From assembly GCA_002366545.1 (NCBI GenBank), contig DFBH01000069.1, forward strand, positions 1 through 38,026: a DNA stretch of 38,026 nucleotides, given 5' to 3'. Numbering within the stretch: position 1 is the stretch's first letter; each line of letters begins with the position of its first letter. This DNA comes from Candidatus Oleimmundimicrobium americanum (GTDB taxonomy: Bacteria; Actinomycetota; Aquicultoria; UBA3085; Oleimmundimicrobiaceae). Under the pieces are notes generated by a model. It was not told the origin of the DNA. It was given only the letters and a program-made list of their open reading frames with translations, and searched no databases. Positions 24,536 through 33,672 of the stretch are shown one piece after another. A program made the translations under genes and the position numbers.

Positions 24536-25876
24536 ATTAAAAAGCCATCTCGTTTTAAGCTTTTTAAGAACAGAAATTTTCTTTTACTTTGGTTTGGCCA
24601 GGCAATATCCAGTTTTGGCGACTGGATTATTATTGTTGCATTGATTACCTTGGTATATAAGCTTTCAAAATCTAGTTTTGCCGTGGGCACACTGATGATT
24701 TTTAAGACCTTGCCCGCTCTTTTTTTTGGTTCACTTGTGGGGGTAATGGTTGATCGGTTTGATCGCAAACGTTTGATGGTTGTGTGCGATATTTCCAGAG
24801 GTTTACTGATTTTAACGCTCCCTTTTATCAGGAATGTTTTTGGGGTTTACGTCATTGCTTTTTTGTTGGAAACTTTTTCTCTTATTTTTATGCCCGCCAA
24901 GGACGCAAGTATCCCGAACATTGTTGAACAAAGAGATGTTCTTGCCGCAAACTCTATTTCACACACAACAAATTATCTGACCATGATTATTGGCTCTGCT
25001 TTTGGGGCTACCATAATTTTGTTAGTTGAATCGGTGTGGGGGTATCTGCCTTTTTTTCAACGTTTAACGGGTCCAGGTGCAGCCTTTTATATAGATGCAG
25101 CAACATTTTTTCTTTCTGCCGCAGCTCTTTCTTTTATGGTTCTTCCGCCGGAGGAATTACATGAAGTTGGTGAGATAAAATGGTTTCATATTAAAGAGGA
25201 TTTGTTTAGTGGATTTTCGCTTATAGGAAAAGACAAAATGCTTAAATACATGATTTTAAGCATCGGCGTAGCAATTTTGGGAGGGGGTTCGATATACTCC
25301 TTGGGAGTTGTCTATTCCACCGAAGTTTTGAAAATTGGAGAAGCCGGTTTCGGCTACCTTATATCAGCTTTAGGAGTTGGTTTGGTTATTGGTGCCCTCG
25401 TTTCGGGAGTTTTGGCAAGGTTGGTTGCAAAAGATAAATTATTTGGATTATCCATCTTGGCCTTTGGAGTAGCGATGGTGGCTTTTTCCAGTATTTCCTA
25501 TTACAAAATGGTAATTGCTATAATTGTATTTGCTGGTTTAAATCTTGCGGTTTTAAATGTTACCGGTTATACGATTCTTCACGAAAATATCGATGATTCT
25601 TTGAGGGGCAGGGTTTTTAGTATCCTCCAATCGGTGATAAAAGTTTTTTTATTGATGTCTTTAGCTCTTTCGGGAATTGTCGCGGATATAATAAATTGGA
25701 TACTTAAAAATTTAGTGGAAAATGTTGTTGAGCAACAGCAGTTGGTTTATTTAGCCCGTTTTAATGGTTCGAGAATAACTCTCTTGCTAAGTGGCTTTGC
25801 TGTGATTGGCGCGGGAGCTTTAGCCCTTAAAAATGTCAAAATTAATAATGAGAGGATAGGACCGGTAAATGATTAA
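24536..25876 (+). CDS. MFS transporter (DHA3-like), apparent ATT start
   Basis: This protein of about 446 residues, with 10-12 membrane helices, belongs to the major facilitator superfamily. It shows NFLLLWFGQAISSFGDWIII at the N-terminus and the inter-helix GVMVDRFDRKRLMVV, a form common in DHA3 efflux-type carriers. The substrate is unknown; its place between fumarase subunits invites a dicarboxylate idea, but the family favours export of drugs or siderophores. The first normal start, TTG 24641, would delete the first conserved helix. An in-frame ATT at 24536, ten bases after AAAGGGGG, fits the expected N-terminus (KPSRFKLFKNRNF). The 3' end overlaps fumarase beta by 8 bases. Confidence 0.8.
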   Translation: MKKPSRFKLFKNRNFLLLWFGQAISSFGDWIIIVALITLVYKLSKSSFAVGTLMIFKTLPALFFGSLVGVMVDRFDRKRLMVVCDISRGLLILTLPFIRNVFGVYVIAFLLETFSLIFMPAKDASIPNIVEQRDVLAANSISHTTNYLTMIIGSAFGATIILLVESVWGYLPFFQRLTGPGAAFYIDAATFFLSAAALSFMVLPPEELHEVGEIKWFHIKEDLFSGFSLIGKDKMLKYMILSIGVAILGGGSIYSLGVVYSTEVLKIGEAGFGYLISALGVGLVIGALVSGVLARLVAKDKLFGLSILAFGVAMVAFSSISYYKMVIAIIVFAGLNLAVLNVTGYTILHENIDDSLRGRVFSILQSVIKVFLLMSLALSGIVADIINWILKNLVENVVEQQQLVYLARFNGSRITLLLSGFAVIGAGALALKNVKINNERIGPVND

Positions 25877-26429
25877 AGTGAATACGCCTCTTGACGATAG
25901 AGCAATTCTTGGTCTTCAAGCAGGTGATGAGGTTCTCATTAGCGGCGTTGTGTATACAGCAAGGGATAAGGCGCATGAAAGATTCATTGAAACTCTTGAG
26001 AAAGGGGATATACTTCCTTTTAATCTTGAAGGGCAGGTACTTTTTTACGCGGGGCCGGCTCCGGCTAAGTCGGGAGCGATTATTGGTTCAATTGGGCCAA
26101 CCACAAGTTATCGCATGGATTCATTTACGCCCACTCTTCTTGCTTGTGGGGTAAAAGGTATGATAGGCAAGGGGTCCCGTTCAGAGGAAGTGAGGAAAGC
26201 AATAAGGAAAAACAAATCTGTTTACTTTGTTGCGACGGGGGGGACGGCGGCTTTGCTTTCTCAGCATGTTGTAAAGGCTAAGGTTATAGCTTATGAAGAT
26301 TTAGGTCCCGAGGCGGTTTACGAACTTGAACTGAAAGATTTCCCCGTAATTGTTGCCATTGATTACAGGGGTAAAGATTTTTATGTAGAATCTTTAAAAG
26401 TATATAGTCAAGAAAAAAACAATTTTTAA
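25869..26429 (+). CDS. Class I fumarate hydratase, beta subunit
   Basis: This 186-residue subunit completes the Fe-S fumarase. Landmarks are GDEVLISGVVYTARDKAHER, VLFYAGPAPAKSGAIIGSIG, GPTTSYRMDSFTP and GMIGKGSRSEEVR, with ATGGTAALLSQHV near the end. It starts at ATG 25869 within the MFS gene. The separation from the alpha subunit by an unrelated transporter is unusual; the overlap suggests translational coupling to that transporter. Confidence 0.92.
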   Translation: MIKVNTPLDDRAILGLQAGDEVLISGVVYTARDKAHERFIETLEKGDILPFNLEGQVLFYAGPAPAKSGAIIGSIGPTTSYRMDSFTPTLLACGVKGMIGKGSRSEEVRKAIRKNKSVYFVATGGTAALLSQHVVKAKVIAYEDLGPEAVYELELKDFPVIVAIDYRGKDFYVESLKVYSQEKNNF

Positions 26430-26445
26430 GGAGGTTGTTGCTTCA

Positions 26446-27066
26446 ATGCACAGAGGAACTTTTATAACCCTTGAAGGGGCAGAGGGCTGCGGAAAAACTA
26501 CTCAAATTGATCTCCTTGCAGGTTATTTACGCAACAAGAATTTTAATGTTTTAGTGACAAGGGAGCCGGGTGGAACCAGAATAGGAGATGAAGTTAGAAA
26601 TATTTTGTTGAATCCGGAGTTAAAGGAGATGAATTACAGGACGGAAGTTCTTCTTTATACGGCCAGTCGGGCTCAGCTTGTTTCAGAAATTATCGCTCCT
26701 GCTTTGGAAGAAGGTAAGATGGTTCTTTCCGACAGATATATTGACTCAACTTTTGCTTATCAGGGTTTTGGACGAGGTCTTCCTTTAAGCAAGCTTATCG
26801 ATATTAACAGGTGGGCAACGCAGGATATAAATCCTGATTTAACCATCCTTCTTTATTTTCCAACGGAAGATGGTTTAAAGAGAGCTACTGTTAAGAAAAC
26901 TGATAGGATGGAGCAGGAGGATATCGAGTTTCACCGTCGTGTTCAGGATGGATTTTTAAATCTTGCTCAGCTTTATCCCGACCGTTATCAAGTTATAGAT
27001 GCTGCCGGAAGCGAAGAAGAAGTTCATAAAAAAATATTAAAGGTGTTAGAAGAATTTTTATGGTAG
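26446..27066 (+). CDS. tmk: Thymidylate kinase
   Basis: It phosphorylates dTMP to dTDP for DNA synthesis. The P-loop GAEGCGKTT is at residues 11-19, TREPGGTRIGDEVR binds substrate, and DRYIDSTFAYQGFGRGL is the DRY signature. Length 206 residues is normal. ATG 26446 follows AAGGAGG, and the gene overlaps holB by 7 bases, a pairing seen in many bacteria. Confidence 0.96.
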   Translation: MHRGTFITLEGAEGCGKTTQIDLLAGYLRNKNFNVLVTREPGGTRIGDEVRNILLNPELKEMNYRTEVLLYTASRAQLVSEIIAPALEEGKMVLSDRYIDSTFAYQGFGRGLPLSKLIDINRWATQDINPDLTILLYFPTEDGLKRATVKKTDRMEQEDIEFHRRVQDGFLNLAQLYPDRYQVIDAAGSEEEVHKKILKVLEEFLW

Positions 27067-28187
27067 CAACTTGTTGGGAAGATATATTTGGTCAGATTGA
27101 AGCTATAAGCAAGCTTAAGCGTTTTATATCTTCGGGGAACTTGGGTCATGCTTATCTATTTGCAGGCCCTCAAGGTGTTGGAAAATATACTACGGCAAAA
27201 GTTTTTGCTTCCGCTGTTAATTGTGCGGATGGAGGGTGCGGGAAGTGCCTTTGTTGTGATAAAATAGCTCGTGAGATTCACCCTGATGTGTTTCAATTTG
27301 CTCCAGAGGGAAATTTTATAACTATAGAGCAGATTAGAGAGATAAAGAGAGAAGCTAACCTGAAGCCTTTTGAGGCTAATTTTAAAGTTTACATAATTGA
27401 TGAAGTTGAAAAAATGACAATGGAGGCGGCAAATGCCTTACTTAAGATTTTGGAAGAGCCTCCGAGTGGTGTAATTTTTATACTTATAACTTCCAATTTA
27501 GAAGGGGTTATTTCTACCATCGTTTCTCGCTGCTATCAAGTTTATTTTAGGCTGATTGCAACAAATTTAATGGTTTCTGAGATTATGCGGCGGTATGAGA
27601 CAGATGAAAATAAAGCGAAATTGGTGGCAAAAATAAGCGGTGGTATTTTTGGTAATGCGATTGAGATGGTTAACTCTCAAAGGAGAGTTAAAAGACGCGA
27701 ATCTGTATTATCGTTGGTGGAGAAACTAAATAATTCAGATGCTCTTGAGCTTGCCGATGGGGCCAATCAATTGATTGCAGAAATTAAAGATTTTTTAGAT
27801 GAACTTAAGTTGAAGCAAGAGGCAGAGTTGGCAGAGGTCGAGAAAATTGTCGTTGACCGAGCTTGTGTATCTCGTATCAAAAAGAGATTGGTCGAAAAAC
27901 ATAAACGAGAAAGAAACAAAGAAGAATTGGGAGCCTTAAAGGATATCTTAGATGTCCTTTCATCTTGGTACAGGGATGTTTTGGTGCTTACAGAGTGCTC
28001 AAAAGAAAATTTACTGGTTAATGTGGATTACGTGGAGAAACTAAAAAATTTAAGCAAAAGTTTTTCTTTGCAAAAAGCTCAAAGTGCGCTTGAAATTATT
28101 CAAGAAACCAGGCGTATTTTAAGATTTAATGTTAATAAGCAACTGGTTTTGGAAGTGATGTTGTTTGGACTTGAGGAGGTAACATAA
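27060..28187 (+). CDS. holB: DNA polymerase III delta' subunit
   Basis: This clamp-loader AAA+ subunit has the opening DIFGQIEAISKLKRFI, Walker A GPQGVGKYT (residues 36-44), a zinc module with Cys at 55, 60, 63 and 66, Walker B YIIDEVEKM, sensor LITSNLEGV and the SRC motif TIVSRC. 375 residues. It overlaps tmk upstream, and its TAA stop shares one base with the ricT ATG, so the three are translated from one mRNA. Confidence 0.94.
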   Translation: MVATCWEDIFGQIEAISKLKRFISSGNLGHAYLFAGPQGVGKYTTAKVFASAVNCADGGCGKCLCCDKIAREIHPDVFQFAPEGNFITIEQIREIKREANLKPFEANFKVYIIDEVEKMTMEAANALLKILEEPPSGVIFILITSNLEGVISTIVSRCYQVYFRLIATNLMVSEIMRRYETDENKAKLVAKISGGIFGNAIEMVNSQRRVKRRESVLSLVEKLNNSDALELADGANQLIAEIKDFLDELKLKQEAELAEVEKIVVDRACVSRIKKRLVEKHKRERNKEELGALKDILDVLSSWYRDVLVLTECSKENLLVNVDYVEKLKNLSKSFSLQKAQSALEIIQETRRILRFNVNKQLVLEVMLFGLEEVT

Positions 28188-28996
28188 TGCCGGTAGTTGT
28201 CGGAGTGGTTTTTAAAAAAGCCGGAAAAAATTATTATTTTGATCCTGATAAGCTTGATTTAAAGTTAGGGGATAATGTGATTGTTAAGACTTCCAAAGGG
28301 ACGGAGTTCGGTGAAGTTGTTATAGCTCCTGAAAATATCCCCGAAGAAGAAATCTCGGCACCCTTAAAAAAGGTTTTGCGCAAAGCTACAAACAAAGATG
28401 AAGCTCAACTTGAGGAAAATAAGGCAAGAGAAAAGGAATCTTTTGAGATATGTGAGAAGAAAATTGAAAAGTATAAGTTGCCAATGAAGTTGGTTGATGT
28501 GGAATATGTATTTGATGGAAGTAGAGCCACATTTTATTTTACTGCCGAGAATCGAGTAGATTTTCGGGAGCTTGTTAAGGATTTAGCATCGGTCTTTCGC
28601 ACTCGAATTGAGCTTAGGCAGGTGGGAGTGAGAGATGAAGCGAAACTGATAGGTGGAGTAGGTCTCTGCGGACGGAAACTTTGTTGCACAACTTTTCTTA
28701 AGGATTTTGAGCCTGTTTCTATTCGTATGGCTAAAGAGCAGGATTTGCCTTTAAACCCGTTTAAAATTTCGGGGGTTTGCGGAAGGCTGATGTGTTGTTT
28801 AAAATATGAATATTGTGTTTATAAGGATTTTAAGAAGCAAGCTCCTAAAAAAGGAACCAAAGTTAAAACCGCCCATGGTAATGGTGTGGTTGTAGGTTAC
28901 AATGTTCCTCGAGAAAAAGTTGTTGTTGAGGTAAGCGATGGTTTTAGATATGATATGTCCTTGGAAGAGGTAGAGAAGATAAAAAGGGACAAATAG
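28187..28996 (+). CDS. ricT: PSP1-domain protein RicT/YaaT
   Basis: This PSP1-domain protein of 269 residues is the type that, in Bacillus, forms the RicAFT complex controlling RNase Y and phosphorelay function. Conserved cysteines that ligate Fe-S clusters lie in GLCGRKLCCTTFL and GVCGRLMCCLKYEYC. Its place directly after tmk-holB is the usual gene order in Firmicutes-like genomes. No ricA or ricF is visible here. The TAG stop is the first triplet of a repeat element. Confidence 0.92.
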   Translation: MPVVVGVVFKKAGKNYYFDPDKLDLKLGDNVIVKTSKGTEFGEVVIAPENIPEEEISAPLKKVLRKATNKDEAQLEENKAREKESFEICEKKIEKYKLPMKLVDVEYVFDGSRATFYFTAENRVDFRELVKDLASVFRTRIELRQVGVRDEAKLIGGVGLCGRKLCCTTFLKDFEPVSIRMAKEQDLPLNPFKISGVCGRLMCCLKYEYCVYKDFKKQAPKKGTKVKTAHGNGVVVGYNVPREKVVVEVSDGFRYDMSLEEVEKIKRDK

Positions 28997-29410
28997 CAGA
29001 TGCTTGCCCGCCTCTGACGGGGCTGATAGTTGAAAGCATAGAGCGCGGAGCATAGAGCAGAGAGAAAAAATAAGGGCAAGAGGTAATGGGTAAAGAGTAG
29101 AGGGAAATAAAAAAGTAGAATGAAAAAATAAAAACGATAATTAAAAATTAAAAAAGTTTTAAAGAATTTTTACAATGCTTGCATCTGGGAAATCTTTTTA
29201 TTTTTCTATATAGTTTTACCTACCTGCCGGTAGGCACGGCATTTTTATTTTTTAATTTATTATAGACTCCCGACTAATAATAGGTAGGGGGTAAGGTTAA
29301 AAGTGGAGATTGGAAACTGGGTATAGAGCAGTGAGGTTTTTCTCTAGGCCCTAAGCTCCGAGCTCCAAGCTGATAAAATCTATGAACAACGAACTATGAA
29401 CTATAATAAG
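28994..29410 (+). repeat. Intergenic repeat-word block (copy 3)
   Basis: The block begins at the ricT TAG stop with TAGCAGATGCTTGCCCGCC and a GCCCGCC-TCT-GACGGGGC hairpin. It then has GCGCGGAGCATAGAGCAGAG words, an AT-rich run, a CCTACCTGCCGGTAGG palindrome near 29220-29236 followed by T-rich sequence (possible terminator), and GACTCCCGACT near 29268. No gene is seen. Confidence 0.7.
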
Positions 29411-29417
29411 TTAGGGT

Positions 29418-29455
29418 GCCGACGTAACTCAGCAGGTGCTTGCCTGTTATATTTA
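29418..29455 (+). pseudogene. Possible 5' tRNA relic
   Basis: GCCGACGTAACTCAGCAGGT looks like the acceptor/D-arm half of a tRNA, and GCTTGCCTGTTAT after it like an anticodon arm of Asn type. Part of the D-stem and the whole 3' half are missing. It lies about 60 bases upstream of an intact tRNA gene. Confidence 0.3.
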
Positions 29456-29513
29456 AATTTATTGGTGTTTTTGTGATAATGGTTGTGTTTTATTGGTAAA
29501 GAAGATTACATTG

Positions 29514-29589
<76 letters not shown>

Positions 29590-29624
29590 TTCGTATTAGT
29601 TGATTGTTAAGGTGGAATAAAGCA

Positions 29625-31880
29625 TTGAATAAGCGTTTAATTGCTATCTTCGCAGCATCTTTGTTTTTTCTTAATTTAAGCACCCCATTAGTTGAAGCTG
29701 CTCCCAAGTCGCCTGTTTCAAGTGCGTGGTCTTATACCGCAACAGGTAAAACATTCTCCCCCCCGGCCGCTGCAAATAAAATGGTTTACTTTCATTCAAA
29801 TGAGGGGGTTGTTTATGCCATCGATGGCCTGAATGGCAAACCGAAGTGGAAATATGAAGTTGAACCGGAGTCCAAGGAAGAGCTGGGAGGCTGTGTAACC
29901 GTTAAGGGAGGGAAAGCATACACTGTTTTAAATGATGGAAGTCTCATTGCCTTAAATGCTTTTAGCGGTCAAGAGGAATGGAAATATGTAGCGACCGCAG
30001 GAAAAACCTATCCTCCCCTTGCGCAGATTTATTATTACACTTCTCCCGCTGTTTCTGATGATAATTTAGTTTATTTAACCGCACCCGACGGGACACTTCA
30101 CGCTTTAAATAAAGATGGTAAGCAAAGGTGGATTTATAAACCAAGCAACTCTTTTATATCATCTCCTCCCGCCGTCTTTGAAAATGCAGTTTACGTTGGG
30201 GCAATAGATGGTACGGTTTTTGCCTTAAAAAAAAGCACGGGTGAACTAATCTGGACTTTTAAGTGTAATGACGGGATCTTTTTTGCTCCTGCAATTTCCA
30301 ATGGAACCTTGTTTGTCGGTTCAAGCGATAACAAGATATACGCCCTTGATACAAAAGACGGAAAACTTAAATGGAATTATAATATTGGAAACGATGCAAG
30401 CAGTTCGCCTGCCATTTTCGGAAACACCGTTTATATTGGCTCAAGTAATGGTGAGCTAATTGCTTTGGACGTCGAGAACGGTGAGCTTAAGTGGACCTTT
30501 TACGCCGAGGGTTTTATGATTAACTCACCGATTGTAGACGATGCCGTGCTTTATGTGGGCTCAAACGATGGTAAGTTGTATGCGTTGGATTCTGCAACCG
30601 GAGATATTTATTGGGCTTATGATACCGAGGGTTCCTTTGTGACTTCTGCTACCTTTGCAAAAGAGATGGTGTATGTGGGGGCCAACGTTAAAAAAGAAGG
30701 CAAAACAAATTTAGATGTACTTGCCTTTAAAAAAGGTTTGTCTGCAGGAGTTCTAATCAGAGTAATGGGCAGAAAAGGAAACGCATCGGTTAAAAAAAGC
30801 GTTGGACAAATTGCCGAAGCTGCTGATTATATTCTTTCGGATTTTGGGGATAAGAGTATTAAAAACATTGCTACTTGGCCACTCGGACTCATCATGCGTT
30901 TTGTTGAACAGAATAAGGCTAAACAAGTTGAGTTTGCCGGGACTTCTGAGGTTGAAAAGAAGGCGAGTAAGGTAATTTTGCGTTATACTCCGGCGGCATC
31001 GGTTGCCGGTTATCTTTGTGCTTCGATGATGACTCCGGTTGCGCCAATTATGATTTTAGCTTCGGCTCTGTGTTCTTGGGCGATTTTAATCTTAATTTTT
31101 TTCTATGGGGTTTTTGGTAAAGAAAAATCGGCAGCAGTCACAGCTTTGTTTACGAAAAATGATACCAAAGCTCACTCGACAAGAGGGGGTTATCTTAAAG
31201 CTCTTAAATATACATTAACGGATTATATGCCGGTTGCGATAAATTTTATTGCCGGTGGTTTGGTGTTGTTGGTTTCATGGGCTATGGTTGATTATTTTTA
31301 TCCAGTCTATGCAGCATGGCTTCTTTATTTTTTAATTGGATTGATGTGGCTTTCGGTGTTATTTATCGGTAGTTTTACGCGGGTGTTTGGTCTTGCCTGG
31401 GCTTTAAGACGAGCAGGGGCTTCCCATCAACAAGGAGATGAGATTGATAAACCATTTAAAGTAGCAAAGAGAGCTTTTGGGGGAGCGGTTTTACTTTCGG
31501 GATGGTATATCGTTTTACTGTTTTTATCAGCTTTTTGTCTTGGCCTGGCTCAAACCATGTCCTCTTATTTAGCATTTATTTTAGCATTTATTTTTATATT
31601 GCTTTCAATGTTTACTTTTTTTGCCGATGCTTTTGTCGTTTTTGAAAATGAATCTTTTCCAAAAGCCATTTTAAGAAGCATAAAGCTTTTTTTGCACCAT
31701 CCTTTTAAATTGGGAATATACATAATTATTATGGGTTTAATTTTCATTCTTACCTCACTTATAATCTTTGGTTTGCTCAAGTTACCTTTTAGTTACCTTG
31801 TTGCCTTAATTGTTTGCGCTGTGGTTTCAGCGTATTTAACAGAATTGCATTGCGTAATTTTTCTTAAAATAGTCGAGTAG
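29625..31880 (+). CDS. Secreted PQQ-like beta-propeller fused to a multi-pass membrane domain
   Basis: The protein (751 residues) starts with a signal peptide (LIAIFAASLFFLNLSTPLVEA). It then has about seven PQQ/WD40-like blades, with recurring units such as VYVGAIDGTVFALKKSTGEL and LYVGSNDGKLYALDSATGDI, to about residue 370. After a linker comes a C-terminal half with about six membrane helices (AGYLCASMMTPVAPIMILA; VALIVCAVVSAYLTELHCVIF). The membrane part resembles proteins of the DUF6159 sort; that match is by impression. The role is unknown; a propeller sensor or scaffold outside tied to an inner-membrane domain is plausible. TTG 29625 follows AAGGTGG; TTG 29604 upstream has no spaced binding site. 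Confidence 0.8.
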   Translation: MNKRLIAIFAASLFFLNLSTPLVEAAPKSPVSSAWSYTATGKTFSPPAAANKMVYFHSNEGVVYAIDGLNGKPKWKYEVEPESKEELGGCVTVKGGKAYTVLNDGSLIALNAFSGQEEWKYVATAGKTYPPLAQIYYYTSPAVSDDNLVYLTAPDGTLHALNKDGKQRWIYKPSNSFISSPPAVFENAVYVGAIDGTVFALKKSTGELIWTFKCNDGIFFAPAISNGTLFVGSSDNKIYALDTKDGKLKWNYNIGNDASSSPAIFGNTVYIGSSNGELIALDVENGELKWTFYAEGFMINSPIVDDAVLYVGSNDGKLYALDSATGDIYWAYDTEGSFVTSATFAKEMVYVGANVKKEGKTNLDVLAFKKGLSAGVLIRVMGRKGNASVKKSVGQIAEAADYILSDFGDKSIKNIATWPLGLIMRFVEQNKAKQVEFAGTSEVEKKASKVILRYTPAASVAGYLCASMMTPVAPIMILASALCSWAILILIFFYGVFGKEKSAAVTALFTKNDTKAHSTRGGYLKALKYTLTDYMPVAINFIAGGLVLLVSWAMVDYFYPVYAAWLLYFLIGLMWLSVLFIGSFTRVFGLAWALRRAGASHQQGDEIDKPFKVAKRAFGGAVLLSGWYIVLLFLSAFCLGLAQTMSSYLAFILAFIFILLSMFTFFADAFVVFENESFPKAILRSIKLFLHHPFKLGIYIIIMGLIFILTSLIIFGLLKLPFSYLVALIVCAVVSAYLTELHCVIFLKIVE

Positions 31881-31921
31881 AAATTTACGTAAAGGTTAGA
31901 ATTTAAATAGGTTTATACAAA

Positions 31922-31951
31922 TTGCTCTGAAAATTTGTTATCCTTTATATA
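31922..31951 (+). promoter_or_regulatory. Candidate promoter for the HtrA gene
   Basis: TTGCTC (31922-31927) and TATATA (31946-31951) are separated by 18 bases, in the short gap between the propeller gene and the protease gene. Confidence 0.4.
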
Positions 31952-31979
31952 GAAGTTAAATATGGGAAAAGGAGCAGAT

Positions 31980-33173
31980 GTGACTTCTTTGTCTGAGGAA
32001 AATGAAAAAGAAAAGGCTGCGGTTTCCGTTGAAAAAAAACGCTCCAACTTTAATTGGAATCAGATTTTTCTCGCTGCTTTGACCGGTGCTGTCATTGGTG
32101 GGCTGATTGTAGCTCTTGCAATCCCATTTATTTTTGGCGTGGGGCCTCAGGAATTATTGAAAGGCGAACTTTTCCGTCCCAAAGTAGTAGGGGAAGTAGC
32201 TATTAAAAAAGGGGAAGAAGCAAGTGTCTCTTCGGGATCGATTATTGATGTAGCTAAAAAAGTGCAGCCATCGGTTGTTAATATCCGTATACAAAAAACT
32301 GTTCCTGGATTTTTTGGAGAGACCATCCAGCAAGGTATTGGGTCGGGGGTTATTTTTACCACGGATGGTTACATTATAACCAATAATCATGTGGTTCAAG
32401 ATGCGGATGAAATTTGGGTAACCATAGGAACGGATGACGTGAAGGGAAAGGTTGTAGGCACCGATCCGGATACCGATTTAGCTGTTGTTAAAGTTGAAAG
32501 GAATAATTTGCCGGCGGCAGAATTTGGAACGACGAAAGAACTTCAAGTTGGCGAATTAACGGTTGCTATTGGTAGCCCATTTGGATTTGAACATTCTGTT
32601 ACTGCCGGGATAGTCAGCGCTTTACATCGAATGATTAGTTTGCCTGATCAAACGGGAGTAACTCGTACCTATACAGATTTAATTCAAACTGATGCGGCGA
32701 TAAATCCGGGGAACAGCGGGGGCGCATTGGTAAACTCCGATGGTCAAGTGATCGGTATAAACGCTCTTCTTATTGCGGAATCATATGGTCAGGGGGCTGG
32801 TTTTGCTATATCGGTAGATTTAGCGAAGAATGTTGCCGAGCAGCTGATTGAAAAAGGCAGGGTTAGTCATCCTTATGTGGGAATAGTGGGCAAAACGCTT
32901 GATAAAGAGGTTGCAATCAGCTTAAATTTGTCGGTTGATAAAGGAGCTATAGTTGTAGATGTTGTTGAAGGAAGTCCCGCATGGAATGCAGGAATGAGAC
33001 GGGGAGATATTATCGTGAAATTTGATGGTGAGTCCATAGAGTCGATGGATGATCTCATTGTTAAAATAAGACAGAAAAATATAGAGGATTTAGTCGAGGT
33101 TGATTATATTAGAAATGGCGATAGAATGGAAGTTGAATTGAAGCTGGAAGAAAAACCTCAAGTCATTAAATAA
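31980..33173 (+). CDS. HtrA/DegP-like serine protease with PDZ domain
   Basis: This membrane-anchored protease (397 residues) degrades misfolded extracytoplasmic proteins. A single N-terminal helix (FLAALTGAVIGGLIVALAIP) precedes a trypsin-fold domain with the catalytic triad His in ITNNHVVQDADE, Asp in DPDTDLAVVKV and Ser in NPGNSGGALV. One PDZ domain follows (AIVVDVVEGSPAWNAGMRRG). GTG 31980 is chosen because AAAAGGAG lies just before it; ATG 31962 overlaps that site. Confidence 0.94.
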   Translation: MTSLSEENEKEKAAVSVEKKRSNFNWNQIFLAALTGAVIGGLIVALAIPFIFGVGPQELLKGELFRPKVVGEVAIKKGEEASVSSGSIIDVAKKVQPSVVNIRIQKTVPGFFGETIQQGIGSGVIFTTDGYIITNNHVVQDADEIWVTIGTDDVKGKVVGTDPDTDLAVVKVERNNLPAAEFGTTKELQVGELTVAIGSPFGFEHSVTAGIVSALHRMISLPDQTGVTRTYTDLIQTDAAINPGNSGGALVNSDGQVIGINALLIAESYGQGAGFAISVDLAKNVAEQLIEKGRVSHPYVGIVGKTLDKEVAISLNLSVDKGAIVVDVVEGSPAWNAGMRRGDIIVKFDGESIESMDDLIVKIRQKNIEDLVEVDYIRNGDRMEVELKLEEKPQVIK

Positions 33174-33186
33174 ATTAGGAGTAAAA

Positions 33187-33591
33187 TTGTCTGATAAAAA
33201 TTTGAGGCGGGGAAAAACCGATACCGGAGAGGTTTTTGCTTTAGCGGAGCCCCTGGAAAATTTTGTGTTAAATTTTGCAAATTCCCTTGTTAAGTTGGAA
33301 ATAATTCGATTTTTTACCGAGAACCCTTCTGTTTGCGATAACATGGAGGGAGTAGCCTGCTATATTGGAAGAAAGCCGAAGGATATCGAAAAAGAACTTA
33401 AAAGTTTGGTAAAATCCGGTTTGATTGATGAAATTAAAAGGAATGGCAATTCAGTTTTTTATTGCGCTCTAGATGAGGAATTGCAAAAGAAGGTTGATTT
33501 ATTTTTGGAAAGTTTAAATGATAAAATCACCAGGCTTAATATTATTTCCAGAATACTTCAAATTGAGGCAAAGCGTCGTGTTTTACAATAA
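33187..33591 (+). CDS. Winged-helix DNA-binding protein
   Basis: This 134-residue protein has a winged helix-turn-helix pattern: LEIIRFFTENPSVCDNMEGV, then ACYIGRKPKDIEKELKSLV as recognition region, and GLIDEIKRNGNSVFYCALDE as wing. A helical tail could dimerise. Target genes are unknown; TTG 33187 starts 13 bases after htrA, so it may control protease or stress functions. Confidence 0.75.
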   Translation: MSDKNLRRGKTDTGEVFALAEPLENFVLNFANSLVKLEIIRFFTENPSVCDNMEGVACYIGRKPKDIEKELKSLVKSGLIDEIKRNGNSVFYCALDEELQKKVDLFLESLNDKITRLNIISRILQIEAKRRVLQ

Positions 33592-33633
33592 AAAGCTTTT
33601 TAAACTTTTATAGGTTTTTGAAATGGGGTTGAG

Positions 33634-33656
33634 GTGGAGCTCAGCTCCTTTTTTTT
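33634..33656 (+). terminator. Weak terminator or attenuator before argS
   Basis: GGAGC (33636-33640), loop TCA, GCTCC (33644-33648) and eight T (33649-33656) form a short intrinsic terminator shape only 17 bases before the argS start. The stem is just five pairs, so it may attenuate rather than end transcription. Confidence 0.45.
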
Positions 33657-33672
33657 AGGGAGGGGCAATGGT

